Translations under genes and position numbers: made by a program
Notes under the pieces: model-generated
Told to the model about the DNA's origin: nothing
What the model saw: only the letters and a program-made list of their open reading frames with translations
Database searches by the model: none
Source: Aureimonas flava
Lineage (GTDB): Bacteria > Pseudomonadota > Alphaproteobacteria > Rhizobiales > Rhizobiaceae
Assembly: GCF_003583935.1 (NCBI RefSeq)
Contig: NZ_QYRN01000001.1
Location: 372,001-436,000, forward strand
Direction: 5' to 3'
DNA length: 64,000 bases
Part shown: one piece after another, positions 36,590 to 45,603 of the stretch
Layout of the letters: each line of letters opens with the position of its first letter
How positions within the stretch are numbered: position 1 is the first letter of the stretch

Positions 36590-38096
36590 CGAAGCGGCGC
36601 ATGGACGATTGCCCGGCCGCGTGCCGGTGGCGGTCGTGGACATCGGCTCGAACTCGGTGCGCCTCGTGGTCTACGAGGGCAACAGCCGCGCGCCCACCAT
36701 GCTCTTCAACGAGAAGGTGCTGAGCGGGCTCGGCCGCGGGCTCGCCGCCAGCAAGCGCTTGGATGACAAGGCCGTGGCGAGCGCCATTGGGGCGCTGACG
36801 CGCTTCCGCGCCCTATGCGACCAGTTCCGCGTGGGCGAGATCCATCCCATTGCCACCGCCGCCGCGCGCGAGGCCATCAACGGACCGGACTTCGTGGCGG
36901 CGGCCGAGAAGGCGATCGGCTGTCCGATCACCATCCTGTCGGGCGCCGACGAGGCACGGTACGCGGCGGAAGGCGTCGTGGCGGGCTTCCATGCCCCCAA
37001 CGGCATCACGGGCGACCTCGGCGGCGGCAGCCTCGAGATCGTGGACGTGGCGGACGGGCGCATCGGAAACGGCGTGACCATGCCGCTCGGGGGCCTGCGC
37101 CTGCAGGACCTGTCGAGCGGCGACCTCCTCAAGGCGAAGCAGATCGCCGACAGTCACGTGGCGGCGAGCGGCTTCGCGCCGATCGCGGCCGGTCGTCCCT
37201 TCTACGCCGTCGGCGGGACCTGGCGAAACCTGATGAAGCTCCACATGGAGCAGACCGGCTATCCGATCCACGTCATGCACGGCTATGCCGTGAAGGCGCC
37301 GGAACTGGCGGACTTCCTCACGGCCGTGGTGAAGAACGATCCCGAGAAGCTGCCCGGCATCGCCGCGATCTCGCGCAACCGCCGCTCGCTTCTGGCTTTC
37401 GGCGCCGTGGCCCTCCAGGCCGTGATCCAGACGTTGAAGCCCTCCGAGATCGTGATGTCGGCCTACGGTGTGCGCGAGGGCTACCTGCACGAGCGCCTCT
37501 CCGACGAGGAGAAGGCTAAGGATCCGTTGCTCGAGGCCGCGCACGAGCTGTCCTTCCTGCGCTCCCGCTCGCCCCGGCACAACGAAGAGCTGATCGACTG
37601 GTCGACGCGGACCTTCACGGCGCTCGGCATCGCCGAGGCCGTCAGCGAGCAGCGACTGCGCAAGGCGGCCTGCCTGCTGACCGACATCGCCTGGCGCGCC
37701 CATCCCGACTATCGCGGAACGCAGGCCTTCTCGCTGGTGCTCAACGCCGCCTTCCCGGCGATCGACCATGCGGGCCGCGCCTATCTCAGCCTCGCGAACT
37801 ACTATCGCTACGAGGGCTCGTTCGATCCGGCCGATGTCGAGCGGATGAGCAACATCGTCGATCCGCGCATGCTCAATCTCGCCCGTGTCCTGGCGGCGCT
37901 GTTCCGCGTCACCTACCTGCTGACGGCCGCCATGCCGGGCGTGCTGGAGCGGCTGCGCTGGGCGCAGGATCCGCGCGGAGGTTTCACGCTGGTCGTGCCG
38001 CGCGACCTCGGCGGGCTGGTCGGCGAGCGGCCCGAGGCACGCCTCCAGGCGTTCGCGCGGGTGGTGGAGCGCACGCTTCGGCTGGAAGTGCGCTGA
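36537..38096 (+). CDS. ppx: exopolyphosphatase (Ppx/GppA family)
   Basis: Releases phosphate from polyphosphate chain ends, and family members may also hydrolyse pppGpp. The 519-residue protein has the actin-like ASKHA phosphatase domain: [18 protein letters not shown] (31-48), the second phosphate loop [10 protein letters not shown], and a C-terminal HD-type helical domain (about 330-519). The ATG at 36537 lies inside the end of ppk in another frame, a 53-bp overlap; in-frame later starts would begin too close to the first motif. It is the last gene of a hdaA-ppk-ppx group and converges on rnd across a strong hairpin. Confidence 0.94.
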   Translation: MLPSSSRDNVRSIPASTDEAAHGRLPGRVPVAVVDIGSNSVRLVVYEGNSRAPTMLFNEKVLSGLGRGLAASKRLDDKAVASAIGALTRFRALCDQFRVGEIHPIATAAAREAINGPDFVAAAEKAIGCPITILSGADEARYAAEGVVAGFHAPNGITGDLGGGSLEIVDVADGRIGNGVTMPLGGLRLQDLSSGDLLKAKQIADSHVAASGFAPIAAGRPFYAVGGTWRNLMKLHMEQTGYPIHVMHGYAVKAPELADFLTAVVKNDPEKLPGIAAISRNRRSLLAFGAVALQAVIQTLKPSEIVMSAYGVREGYLHERLSDEEKAKDPLLEAAHELSFLRSRSPRHNEELIDWSTRTFTALGIAEAVSEQRLRKAACLLTDIAWRAHPDYRGTQAFSLVLNAAFPAIDHAGRAYLSLANYYRYEGSFDPADVERMSNIVDPRMLNLARVLAALFRVTYLLTAAMPGVLERLRWAQDPRGGFTLVVPRDLGGLVGERPEARLQAFARVVERTLRLEVR

Positions 38097-38110
38097 TCCG
38101 GCAAGTCGGC

Positions 38111-38140
38111 GGGACGTCCGGCCGCGCGAGCCGGACGCCC
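38111..38140. terminator. hairpin between convergent ppx and rnd
   Basis: CGTCCGGC (38115-38122) pairs with GCCGGACG (38130-38137); a bulged A then allows three more G-C pairs. It lies 14 bp after ppx and 11 bp after rnd (minus strand). No U-tract follows in either direction, so it is a probable but atypical bidirectional terminator. Confidence 0.5.
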
Positions 38141-38151
38141 CTAAGGCCCGT

Positions 38152-39303
38152 TCAGAGCTTCACCACCTCGACGCGACGGTTGCGGTAGACCAGGGCGGAC
38201 TGCCCATCCAGGAGTTCCAGCGCGCGGTTGCCGAACAGCTCGCGCCGCCAGCCCTCCAGGGCGGGGACGTCGGCCTCGGCGCCCTTCACGGCGAGCTTCT
38301 CCAGATCGTCGCCCGAAGCGATCAGCCGGCCCGCGACGCCCCGCTCGTCCACCACGATCTTGAGCAGAACGCGCAGGAACTCCACGGCCGAGGCGGTGCC
38401 CTCCGGCTGGTTTGGCGGCCGGGGAATGGGCGGAAGGTCGCCCTTCGGGATCGCCAGCGCCCGCGCCACGGCCGCAAGGATCTCGCGCCCCGCGTTGGAC
38501 CGCTCGAACCCTTTCGACACGGTGCGCAGGCGACCGAGGGCGGCCTCGTCCTTCGGCTGCTGCTGGGCGATCTCGTAGACCGCGTCGTCCTTGAGGATGC
38601 GCGAACGCGGCTGGTCGCGCTGGCGCGCCTCGCGCTCGCGCCAGGCAGCAACCTCTTTCAGCACAGCGAGTTCGATCGGCTTCCTGATACGGAGCTTCAA
38701 CCGACGCCATGCGTCGTCGGGGTGGATGTCGTAGGTCGCCGGGTCGGTCAGCACGGCCATCTCGTCGGCCAGCCAGCTCTCGCGCCCCTCCGCCGCCAGC
38801 GCCGCCTTCAGGAAGCGATAGGCGTCGCGCAGATAGGTGACGTCCGCCAGCGCGTATTCGAGCTGATCGTTCGACAGGGGCCGCCGCCGCCAGTCGGTGA
38901 AGCGGGAGGTCTTGTCGATGCGCCCCTTCGAGGTGCGCGCCACGAGTTGGTCGTAGGCGATGGATTCGCCGAAGCCGCACACCATGGCCGCGACCTGCGT
39001 GTCGAACAGCGGCTCGGGGATCAGGCCGCCGAGCTTGTGCACGATTTCCACGTCCTGCCGCGCCGCGTGGAAGACCTTCACGACCTGCGTGTCGGCCATC
39101 AGCGCGAAGAAGGGCTGAAGATCGATGCCCTCGGCCAGCGGATCGACCAGCACCGCAAGATCGTCGGACGCCATTTGGATCAGGCAGAGTTCCGGCCAGA
39201 ACGTCGTCTCGCGGATGAATTCCGTGTCCACCGTGACGAACTCGGCGCGGGACAGGGTGCTGCACGCCTCTTGCAGGGCGGCGGTTGTGGTGATCGGCTC
39301 CAT
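38152..39303 (-). CDS. rnd: ribonuclease D
   Basis: 3'-5' exoribonuclease active in tRNA 3'-end maturation and stable RNA turnover. The 383-residue protein has the DEDDy catalytic set: Asp26 and Glu28 (VDTEFIRETTFW), Asp84 (HAARQDVEI), Tyr150 and Asp154 (YALADVTYL), followed by HRDC-like domains. ATG 39303 gives MEPITTTAALQEAC, the family start. A CTATAT box ends only 6 bp before this ATG, so a leaderless transcript is possible. It is divergent from aspS. Confidence 0.95.
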   Translation of the reverse strand: MEPITTTAALQEACSTLSRAEFVTVDTEFIRETTFWPELCLIQMASDDLAVLVDPLAEGIDLQPFFALMADTQVVKVFHAARQDVEIVHKLGGLIPEPLFDTQVAAMVCGFGESIAYDQLVARTSKGRIDKTSRFTDWRRRPLSNDQLEYALADVTYLRDAYRFLKAALAAEGRESWLADEMAVLTDPATYDIHPDDAWRRLKLRIRKPIELAVLKEVAAWREREARQRDQPRSRILKDDAVYEIAQQQPKDEAALGRLRTVSKGFERSNAGREILAAVARALAIPKGDLPPIPRPPNQPEGTASAVEFLRVLLKIVVDERGVAGRLIASGDDLEKLAVKGAEADVPALEGWRRELFGNRALELLDGQSALVYRNRRVEVVKL

Positions 39304-39517
39304 GCGTCCATATAGGACGAGTCCGTGCCACATTGCATCGGCTGCCGCGCCGGCACGGCGCTTTCCACCGCTTTCGTCGGGTTCGGGGGCGGTGCTTCTG
39401 CCCCAAGTTTCTTGACAGAACGGCACCTCGCATGCGCTTGTCCGCGCGAATTCCGGGCCGGACGCCGTTTTTCCGTCTTCGCCCGCGACCCGCCGGATCA
39501 GCCGAAAGAAGACCGCC

Positions 39518-41308
39518 ATGCACCGCTACCGCTCCCATACCTGCGCCGAGCTTCGTCCCGAGCACGTCGGGAACACGGTGCGCCTGTCGGGCTGGGCGCA
39601 CCGCATCCGAGACCATGGCGGCCTGCTGTTCATCGACCTGCGCGACCACTACGGCCTGACGCAGATCGTGGTGGACCCCGAGTCGCCGGCCTTCAAGACG
39701 GCCGAGACGGTGCGCGGCGAGTGGGTCATCCGCATCGACGGCGAGGTGAAGGCCCGCACGCCCGAGACCGTCAACGCCAAGCTGCCGACCGGCGAGGTCG
39801 AGGTCTTCGCGCGCGAGATCGAGGTGCTGGGCCCGGCCAAGGAACTGCCGCTGCCCGTCTTCGGCGAGCCGGAGTACCCGGAGGACGTGCGCCTGCGCTA
39901 CCGCTTCCTGGACCTGCGCCGCGAGACGCTCCACCGCAACATCATGCGCCGCACCCAGGTCGTCGCCTCCATGCGCCGGCGCATGAACGAGATCGGCTTC
40001 AACGAATTCCAGACGCCGATCCTCACGGCGTCGAGCCCCGAGGGCGCGCGCGACTTCCTGGTGCCCTCGCGCCTCCACAACGGCATGTTCTACGCGCTGC
40101 CGCAGGCACCGCAGCAGTACAAGCAGCTTCTGATGATGTCGGGCTTCGACCGGTATTTCCAGATCGCGCCGTGCTTCCGCGACGAGGACCCGCGCGCGGA
40201 TCGGTTCTACGGCGAGTTCTACCAGCTCGACCTCGAGATGAGCTTCGTGGAGCAGGAGGACATCTTCCAGACCATGGAGCCTGTGATCCGCGGCATCTTC
40301 GAGGAGTTCGCCAACGGCAAGCCGGTCAGCCCGACCTTCCGCCGCATCCCCTATGCCGAGTCGATCCGCCGCTACGGCTCCGACAAGCCGGACCTGCGTA
40401 ACCCGATCGAGATGCAGGCGGTGACCGAGCACTTCGCCGGTTCGGGCTTCAAGGTCTTCGCGGGCATGATCGCCGCCGACCCGGCGGTCGAGGTCTGGGC
40501 GATCCCGGCCAAGACCGGCGGCTCGCGCGCCTTCTGCGACCGCATGAACGCCTGGGCGCAGGGCGAAGGCCAGCCGGGCCTCGGCTACATCTTCTGGCGC
40601 GAGGAGGACGGCAAGCTCGGCGGCGCCGGGCCGCTAGCCAAGAACATCGGCGAGGAGCGCACGGAGGCCGTGCGCACGCAGCTCGGCCTCGAGGCCGGCG
40701 ACGCCTGCTTCTTCGTGGCGGGCCGCCCGGAGAAGTTCTACGCCTTCGCGGGGGCTGCGCGCACGCGCGTCGGCGAGGAGTTGAACCTCGTGGACCGCGA
40801 CCGCTTCGAGCTCGCCTGGATCATCGACTTCCCGTTCTACGAATGGGACGAGGACAACAAGAAGGTCGACTTCGCCCACAACCCGTTCTCGATGCCGCAG
40901 GGCGGCATGGAGGCGCTCGAGGGGCAGGAGCCGCTGGCGATCAAGGCGTTCCAGTACGACATCGTCTGCAACGGCTTCGAGATCGCGTCCGGCGGCATCC
41001 GCAACCAGTTGCCCGAGGTCATGGTCAAGGCCTTCGAGATCGCCGGCTACAGCCAGGCCGACGTCGAGGAGCGTTTCGGCGGCCTTTACCGCGCCTTCCA
41101 GTACGGCGCGCCGCCGCATGGCGGCATGGCGGCGGGCGTGGACCGCATCGTCATGCTTCTCTGCGGCGCGAAGAACCTGCGCGAGATCGCGCTGTTCCCG
41201 ATGAACCAGCAGGCGCACGATCTTCTGATGGGCGCCCCGGCCGAGGCGTCCCCGGCGCAGCTCCGCGAGCTCGGCATCCGCGCGATCCCGCAGCCGCCGA
41301 AGGGGTGA
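39518..41308 (+). CDS. aspS: aspartate--tRNA ligase
   Basis: Class II aminoacyl-tRNA synthetase charging tRNA-Asp (in many alphaproteobacteria also tRNA-Asn). The 596 residues begin with an OB-fold anticodon domain ([18 protein letters not shown] onwards, about 1-135), then the catalytic core with motif 2 [10 protein letters not shown], the bacterial GAD insertion (about 290-420) and motif 3 [22 protein letters not shown] -35-like box lies at 39411-39417 without a clear -10. A strong terminator follows at 41335-41355. Confidence 0.97.
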   Translation: MHRYRSHTCAELRPEHVGNTVRLSGWAHRIRDHGGLLFIDLRDHYGLTQIVVDPESPAFKTAETVRGEWVIRIDGEVKARTPETVNAKLPTGEVEVFAREIEVLGPAKELPLPVFGEPEYPEDVRLRYRFLDLRRETLHRNIMRRTQVVASMRRRMNEIGFNEFQTPILTASSPEGARDFLVPSRLHNGMFYALPQAPQQYKQLLMMSGFDRYFQIAPCFRDEDPRADRFYGEFYQLDLEMSFVEQEDIFQTMEPVIRGIFEEFANGKPVSPTFRRIPYAESIRRYGSDKPDLRNPIEMQAVTEHFAGSGFKVFAGMIAADPAVEVWAIPAKTGGSRAFCDRMNAWAQGEGQPGLGYIFWREEDGKLGGAGPLAKNIGEERTEAVRTQLGLEAGDACFFVAGRPEKFYAFAGAARTRVGEELNLVDRDRFELAWIIDFPFYEWDEDNKKVDFAHNPFSMPQGGMEALEGQEPLAIKAFQYDIVCNGFEIASGGIRNQLPEVMVKAFEIAGYSQADVEERFGGLYRAFQYGAPPHGGMAAGVDRIVMLLCGAKNLREIALFPMNQQAHDLLMGAPAEASPAQLRELGIRAIPQPPKG

Positions 41309-41334
41309 GCACCCCTGGCCGATGGAACGGAGGA

Positions 41335-41355
41335 GGGCGCCGCGGCGCCCTTTTT
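41335..41355 (+). terminator. rho-independent terminator of aspS
   Basis: GGGCGC (41335-41340), CGCG loop, GCGCCC (41345-41350) and a T5 tail, 26 bp after aspS. The last T is also the first base of the stop codon of the convergent 2H-phosphoesterase gene. Confidence 0.85.
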
Positions 41356-41870
41356 CATGTCGTGCCCGTGAATGCGTATTCGCCGGCCGCTTCCCATGGA
41401 CCGCCGCGATAGTGCCAGAGGAGAAGGCCCGTGCCGTACGCTTCGAAAGGCGCGAAGCCGGCCCGCAGCTCGGCGCAGAGAGCCTTCGCGTCGGCGGCCG
41501 GCGCCTTGTTCTGAATGGTGATATGCGGCGAGAAGCCGGCCGCGTCCTGCCGCTCCAGCAGCCCGGACCAGCGTTCGGCGAGTTGCACGCGCAGGCGCTT
41601 CAGCGCATCCGACTCGATCGCGTAGGCCGATCCGTAGCCGAGGAAGCGGATCGCGCCGGCTCTGAGAAGCATCGGCGCGGTCTGTGCGGCGATGCCGGCG
41701 AGGTCACGGTGGATCTGCGGCCAGCGATCGCCCGGCAACTTGTGGAACAGCGTGAGGTGCGCCGGCAGCATGTTGCGCGCCGGCGGAAAGTGCCGCCGGC
41801 GCATCGCGTCGAAATGCTCGAAGCTCTCGGCGTCGAAGCGCAGCGTCAGGATCAGCGGATCGACGTCCAC
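41355..41870 (-). CDS. 2H phosphoesterase / 2'-5' RNA ligase family protein
   Basis: 171-residue member of the 2H superfamily, named for two H-x-T motifs: His38-Leu-Thr40 in PAHLTLFHKLP and His116-Ile-Thr118 in SPHITIQNKAP. Members ligate or open 2'-5' or cyclic phosphodiester bonds in RNA or nucleotides (ThpR, YjcG, CPDase groups). The physiological substrate here is unknown. It lies 14 bp downstream of the exported unknown gene on the same strand and ends inside the aspS terminator tail. Confidence 0.85.
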   Translation of the reverse strand: MDVDPLILTLRFDAESFEHFDAMRRRHFPPARNMLPAHLTLFHKLPGDRWPQIHRDLAGIAAQTAPMLLRAGAIRFLGYGSAYAIESDALKRLRVQLAERWSGLLERQDAAGFSPHITIQNKAPAADAKALCAELRAGFAPFEAYGTGLLLWHYRGGPWEAAGEYAFTGTT

Positions 41871-41884
41871 GCCGCGTCGCAGGC

Positions 41885-43066
41885 TCAGTTGCCCGAGCGC
41901 ACCGAAAGGTTGAGCACCTGCGGCAAGGTCTGGGGGGCGCCCATGGCCGCGCCGAGTATCTGCGTCGCCGGAACCGGTGCGGGCGGGGCGATCGAGATGC
42001 GCAGCGACTGCGGGTTCTCCAGGAAGTCCTTCACCGCGCCCGTCACCTGCGCCTGGAACTCTGGGTTCTGGATATAGGCGAGCGCCAGCGGCAGCGAACC
42101 GACGAGGCCGGAGACCATCTGTTCGCGCGTCTGGTTGTTCTGCTTGGCGTAGTAGTCGAGCAGCCGGTTGGTCAGCGAGGCGTCGGTGAAGGCGAGTTCG
42201 GCCGACTGGAGGTAGAGCTGCGAGATCAGGCCGATCACGGCCATGCCGCTCGCGTCGTTCTGCCCCCCGTTCGCCTGCATCTGCTGGCTGATCTGGCTAA
42301 GGGACTGGATGAAGCTCGGGGTGTAACCCGTCAGCGTATACGAGAAATCGAGCGTTCCGGCATCGTTCACCACGACCTGGAGCGGGTCGAGCGTCAGCGC
42401 GCCGGACTGCGGGTTCCACGAGGCGCTGCCCAACACGTTGCCGGTGAACTGCCGGTAGCCGAGATCCGCCATCACGGCCGAGCCCCGGCCGCCGTCCGCC
42501 GGCTGCGTATCGACGGTAAAGCTCTGGACGCCGAACGTGCCGCTGTAGCCGCCCTCGGCGCCGGCCGCCATGCGGGTCTCCACGCCCTGCAGCGAGGCGA
42601 GGCCTTGCCCGTCCCGTTCCACCGAAGCCGATGCGACGGCGATGCGATCCAGGAACAGGGGCGAGACCGAAGGCGTCGTCGCGTTCGTGCCCTCGATCTG
42701 CAGGCCCTCGACCACGATCCCCGATACGCGCGTACGCGTCGGCCCGTCCGTGCGGTCGATGTCGCCCGGCGCCACGCGCGCGACACGCCATCCGTCGGCC
42801 GTCGAGCCCGATACGTCCTCGAACCGCAGGTCGCCGAGCGACACCGCGTCCTCGCCCGGGGCGGCGCCGCGCACCGTGGCGCTCCGCAGCAGCACGTCGT
42901 CGCCCTCGCTGGTGGCGCCGGCGAAGCTCAGCGTCACCTTCTGGTCGGCCATCACCGCCTTGAGTCGGTCGGCGAAGGCCTGGGCGTCGGCTGCCAGCGA
43001 GGAGGTCGTGCCCGCCAGCACGAAGGCGAGACCCGCGAGGATGCGGCGGGACGGGAGGACGCGCAT
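41885..43066 (-). CDS. conserved exported protein of unknown function
   Basis: I do not recognise this 393-residue protein. It has a signal peptide (MRVLPSRRILAGLAFVLAGTTSSLAA) and no further membrane span. The mature part is rich in Gly/Ala/Ser/Thr with alternating hydrophobic strands (TVRGAAPGEDAVSLGDLRFE, GIVVEGLQIEG, GALTLDPLQVVVNDAGTLDF), then a helical, Gln/Asn-rich stretch (about 255-330) and a Pro-rich tail. The layered 'gradient' strands resemble AsmA/YdgA-like periplasmic proteins, but this is only an impression. It lies upstream of the 2H phosphoesterase gene and divergent from parC. Confidence 0.8.
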   Translation of the reverse strand: MRVLPSRRILAGLAFVLAGTTSSLAADAQAFADRLKAVMADQKVTLSFAGATSEGDDVLLRSATVRGAAPGEDAVSLGDLRFEDVSGSTADGWRVARVAPGDIDRTDGPTRTRVSGIVVEGLQIEGTNATTPSVSPLFLDRIAVASASVERDGQGLASLQGVETRMAAGAEGGYSGTFGVQSFTVDTQPADGGRGSAVMADLGYRQFTGNVLGSASWNPQSGALTLDPLQVVVNDAGTLDFSYTLTGYTPSFIQSLSQISQQMQANGGQNDASGMAVIGLISQLYLQSAELAFTDASLTNRLLDYYAKQNNQTREQMVSGLVGSLPLALAYIQNPEFQAQVTGAVKDFLENPQSLRISIAPPAPVPATQILGAAMGAPQTLPQVLNLSVRSGN

Positions 43067-43252
43067 GGAAGCACCTTTCTGACGGTGACGGAACCGGGAC
43101 CGAATCGTTCCGATCGAACGAACCTGTAGAGAACGCCGCTAATATGGCCAGTCTCGCGAAGGTGAAAAGGGATCGCCCCCGCCATCGAGCCGATCGGTCG
43201 CGGTTTGTTCTGGTGTTGTTCCGGTTCGCGCTTTGCGATATGGCCCGAGGCC

Positions 43253-45502
43253 ATGGGCAAGCCTGTGGACACCCCGCCGAACGGCGGCGACATCGAACCG
43301 ATCGACCTGCGCGCGGCGTTGGAGGAGCGGTACCTCGCCTATGCGCTGTCCACCATTATGGGCCGCGCACTGCCGGACGTGCGCGACGGGCTGAAGCCGG
43401 TGCACCGGCGGATCGTCCACGCGATGCGCGTGCTGCGTCTCGACCCCGGCCAGGGGTACAAGAAGTGCGCCCGCATCGTCGGCGACGTGATGGGCAAGTT
43501 CCATCCGCATGGCGACGCGTCGATCTACGACGCGCTGGTTCGCCTCGCGCAGGACTTCTCGATCCGCTACCCGCTGATCGACGGGCAGGGCAACTTCGGC
43601 AACGTGGACGGCGATAGCGCGGCGGCCATGCGCTACACCGAAGCTCGGATGACCGACGTCGCGACGCTGATCCTGCGCGGTATCGACGAGAACGCGGTCG
43701 ACTTCCGCCCGACCTACAACGAGGAGGACCAGGAGCCGGTCGTCCTGCCGGGCGCCTTCCCGAACCTTCTCGCCAACGGTTCCTCCGGCATCGCGGTCGG
43801 CATGGCGACCTCGATCCCGCCGCACAACGCCGCCGAGATCTGCGACGCCGCGCTCAAGCTCATCGAGCAGCCGGACGCCGACACCGACGCGCTGCTCCGC
43901 CTCGTCCAGGGGCCGGACTTCCCGACCGGCGGCGTGGTGGTGGACGGGCGCGACGCCATCCGCGAGGCCTATGCCACGGGACGCGGCTCGTTCCGCGTCC
44001 GCGCGCGCTGGGAGCGGGAGGAGCAGGGGCGCGGCGGCTACGTGGTGGTGGTCACCGAAATCCCGTACCAGGTGCAGAAGTCGCGGCTGATCGAGAAGAT
44101 CGCGGACCTCCTCACCGCCAAGCGGCTTCCGCTGCTCGCCGACATCCGCGACGAGTCGGCCGAGGACGTGCGCATCGTGCTGGAGCCGAAGGCGCGCACG
44201 GTGGACCCGGTGCTCCTGATGGAATCGCTGTTCCGCCTCACCGATCTGGAATCGCGTATCCCGTTGAACATGAACGTCCTGTCGGGCGGCAAGGTGCCCA
44301 AGGTCCTGTCGCTGCGCGAGGTGCTGGTCGAGTGGTTGGCGCATCAGCGCGAGGTGCTGGTCCGCCGCTCGCAGTTCCGGCTCGACCAGATCGAGCGGCG
44401 GCTGGAGATCCTCTCGGGCTACCTGATCGCCTTCCTCAACCTCGACGAGGTGATCCGCATCATCCGCGAGGAGGACGAGCCCAAAGCCACGCTGATGGCC
44501 ACGTTCCAGCTCACCGACTTGCAGGCCGAGGCCATCCTCAACATGCGCCTGCGTAGCTTGCGCAAGCTGGAGGAGTTCGAACTCAAGCGCGAGTTCGACA
44601 GCCTGAGCGAGGAGCGGGACGAGAAGCAGGCGCTGCTCGGCTCGGAAAAGCTCCAGTGGGACAAGGTGTCCGGCGAGATCCGCGAGGTGCGCGAGACCTT
44701 CTCCAAGAAGACCAAGCTCGGCAAACGCCGAACGCTGTTCGCCGATGCGCCGGAGCACTCGTCCGACGACATCGCCGTGGCGCTGATCGAGAAGGAGCCG
44801 GTCACCATCGTCCTGTCGCGCAAGGGCTTCCTGCGCGCCATGCGCGGGCACTTGGCGGACCTTTCCGGCTTGACGTTCCGCGAGGGCGACGGGCTGAAGC
44901 TGGCCTTTCCGGCGCTCACGACGGACAAACTGGTGTTCCTTTCCACCAACGGGCGCGCCTTCACCCTCGGCGCCGACAAGCTTCCCGGCGGCCGGGGGCA
45001 CGGCGATCCCATCCGCCTCGCGGTCGAGCTCGAGGACGATCAGGACATCGCGCTCGGCTTCGTGCCCGACCCGGCGGGCAAGCGGCTGCTGGTCTCCAGC
45101 GACGGCAACGGGTTCGTGGTGGCCGAGGCCGAACTCCTGTCCTCCACGCGCAAGGGCAAGCAGATCCTGAACGTCGCCGAACCCATGCGCCTCCTGCGCG
45201 CCGAGCGCATCGGCGGCGGCGATACGGTGGCCGCCGTCGGCGACAACCGCAAGATGCTGGTGTTCCCGCTGGCGCAAGTGCCCGAGATGGTTCGCGGCAA
45301 GGGTGTCCGGCTCCAGCGGTTCAAGGACGGGGGCCTGCTCGACGTGCGGGTGTTCAAGCTGGCCGAGGGTCTGACCTGGACCGATCCGGCCGGGCGCCTG
45401 TTCACCCGCTCGGAGGCCGAGCTTCTGGAATGGCGAGGCGACCGGGCGCAGGCGGGACGCCTCGTTCCGAAGGGTTTCCCGAAGAGCGGCCGGTTCGGCT
45501 GA
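43253..45502 (+). CDS. parC: DNA topoisomerase IV subunit A
   Basis: Breakage-reunion subunit that, with ParE, decatenates replicated chromosomes. The 749-residue protein has the winged-helix/tower core with catalytic Arg127-Tyr128 ([11 protein letters not shown]) and a short C-terminal pinwheel domain without the GyrA box, which with the length favours ParC over GyrA. In the quinolone-determining region, [13 protein letters not shown] has Ala89 and Asp93 where E. coli has Ser80 and Glu84. ATG 43253 follows CCCGAGG; an ATG 16 codons upstream (43205) is less likely. Confidence 0.94.
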   Translation: MGKPVDTPPNGGDIEPIDLRAALEERYLAYALSTIMGRALPDVRDGLKPVHRRIVHAMRVLRLDPGQGYKKCARIVGDVMGKFHPHGDASIYDALVRLAQDFSIRYPLIDGQGNFGNVDGDSAAAMRYTEARMTDVATLILRGIDENAVDFRPTYNEEDQEPVVLPGAFPNLLANGSSGIAVGMATSIPPHNAAEICDAALKLIEQPDADTDALLRLVQGPDFPTGGVVVDGRDAIREAYATGRGSFRVRARWEREEQGRGGYVVVVTEIPYQVQKSRLIEKIADLLTAKRLPLLADIRDESAEDVRIVLEPKARTVDPVLLMESLFRLTDLESRIPLNMNVLSGGKVPKVLSLREVLVEWLAHQREVLVRRSQFRLDQIERRLEILSGYLIAFLNLDEVIRIIREEDEPKATLMATFQLTDLQAEAILNMRLRSLRKLEEFELKREFDSLSEERDEKQALLGSEKLQWDKVSGEIREVRETFSKKTKLGKRRTLFADAPEHSSDDIAVALIEKEPVTIVLSRKGFLRAMRGHLADLSGLTFREGDGLKLAFPALTTDKLVFLSTNGRAFTLGADKLPGGRGHGDPIRLAVELEDDQDIALGFVPDPAGKRLLVSSDGNGFVVAEAELLSSTRKGKQILNVAEPMRLLRAERIGGGDTVAAVGDNRKMLVFPLAQVPEMVRGKGVRLQRFKDGGLLDVRVFKLAEGLTWTDPAGRLFTRSEAELLEWRGDRAQAGRLVPKGFPKSGRFG

Positions 45503-45550
45503 GCGTTTCCGGCGGCCAAACGCGGACTTGCGAAGGTTATGGGTCGACAA

Positions 45551-45585
45551 GCGCAGGGCATCTGCGCATGAACGGATGCATGCGC
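45551..45585 (+). promoter_or_regulatory. two mutually exclusive hairpins upstream of the ClC gene
   Basis: Hairpin 1 pairs GCGCAG (45551-45556) with CTGCGC (45562-45567). Hairpin 2 pairs GCGCATG (45564-45570) with CATGCGC (45579-45585). They share bases 45564-45567, so only one can form. Hairpin 2 ends 18 bp before the ATG, close to the ribosome site. This is the geometry of a translational switch, but no ligand or leader peptide is evident. Confidence 0.35.
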
Positions 45586-45603
45586 CGATCCTGAGTGTGT
45601 TGC

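Noticed and set aside
34013-36643. 876-codon minus-strand frame opposite ppk
   Set aside because: Shadow of ppk; no motif, composition typical of antisense in GC-rich DNA.
43105-43121. TCGTTC/GAACGA inverted repeat upstream of the exported unknown gene
   Set aside because: Six-base arms around a five-base loop are expected by chance; no promoter link could be shown.
43139-45550. 803-codon minus-strand frame opposite parC
   Set aside because: Antisense shadow of parC.
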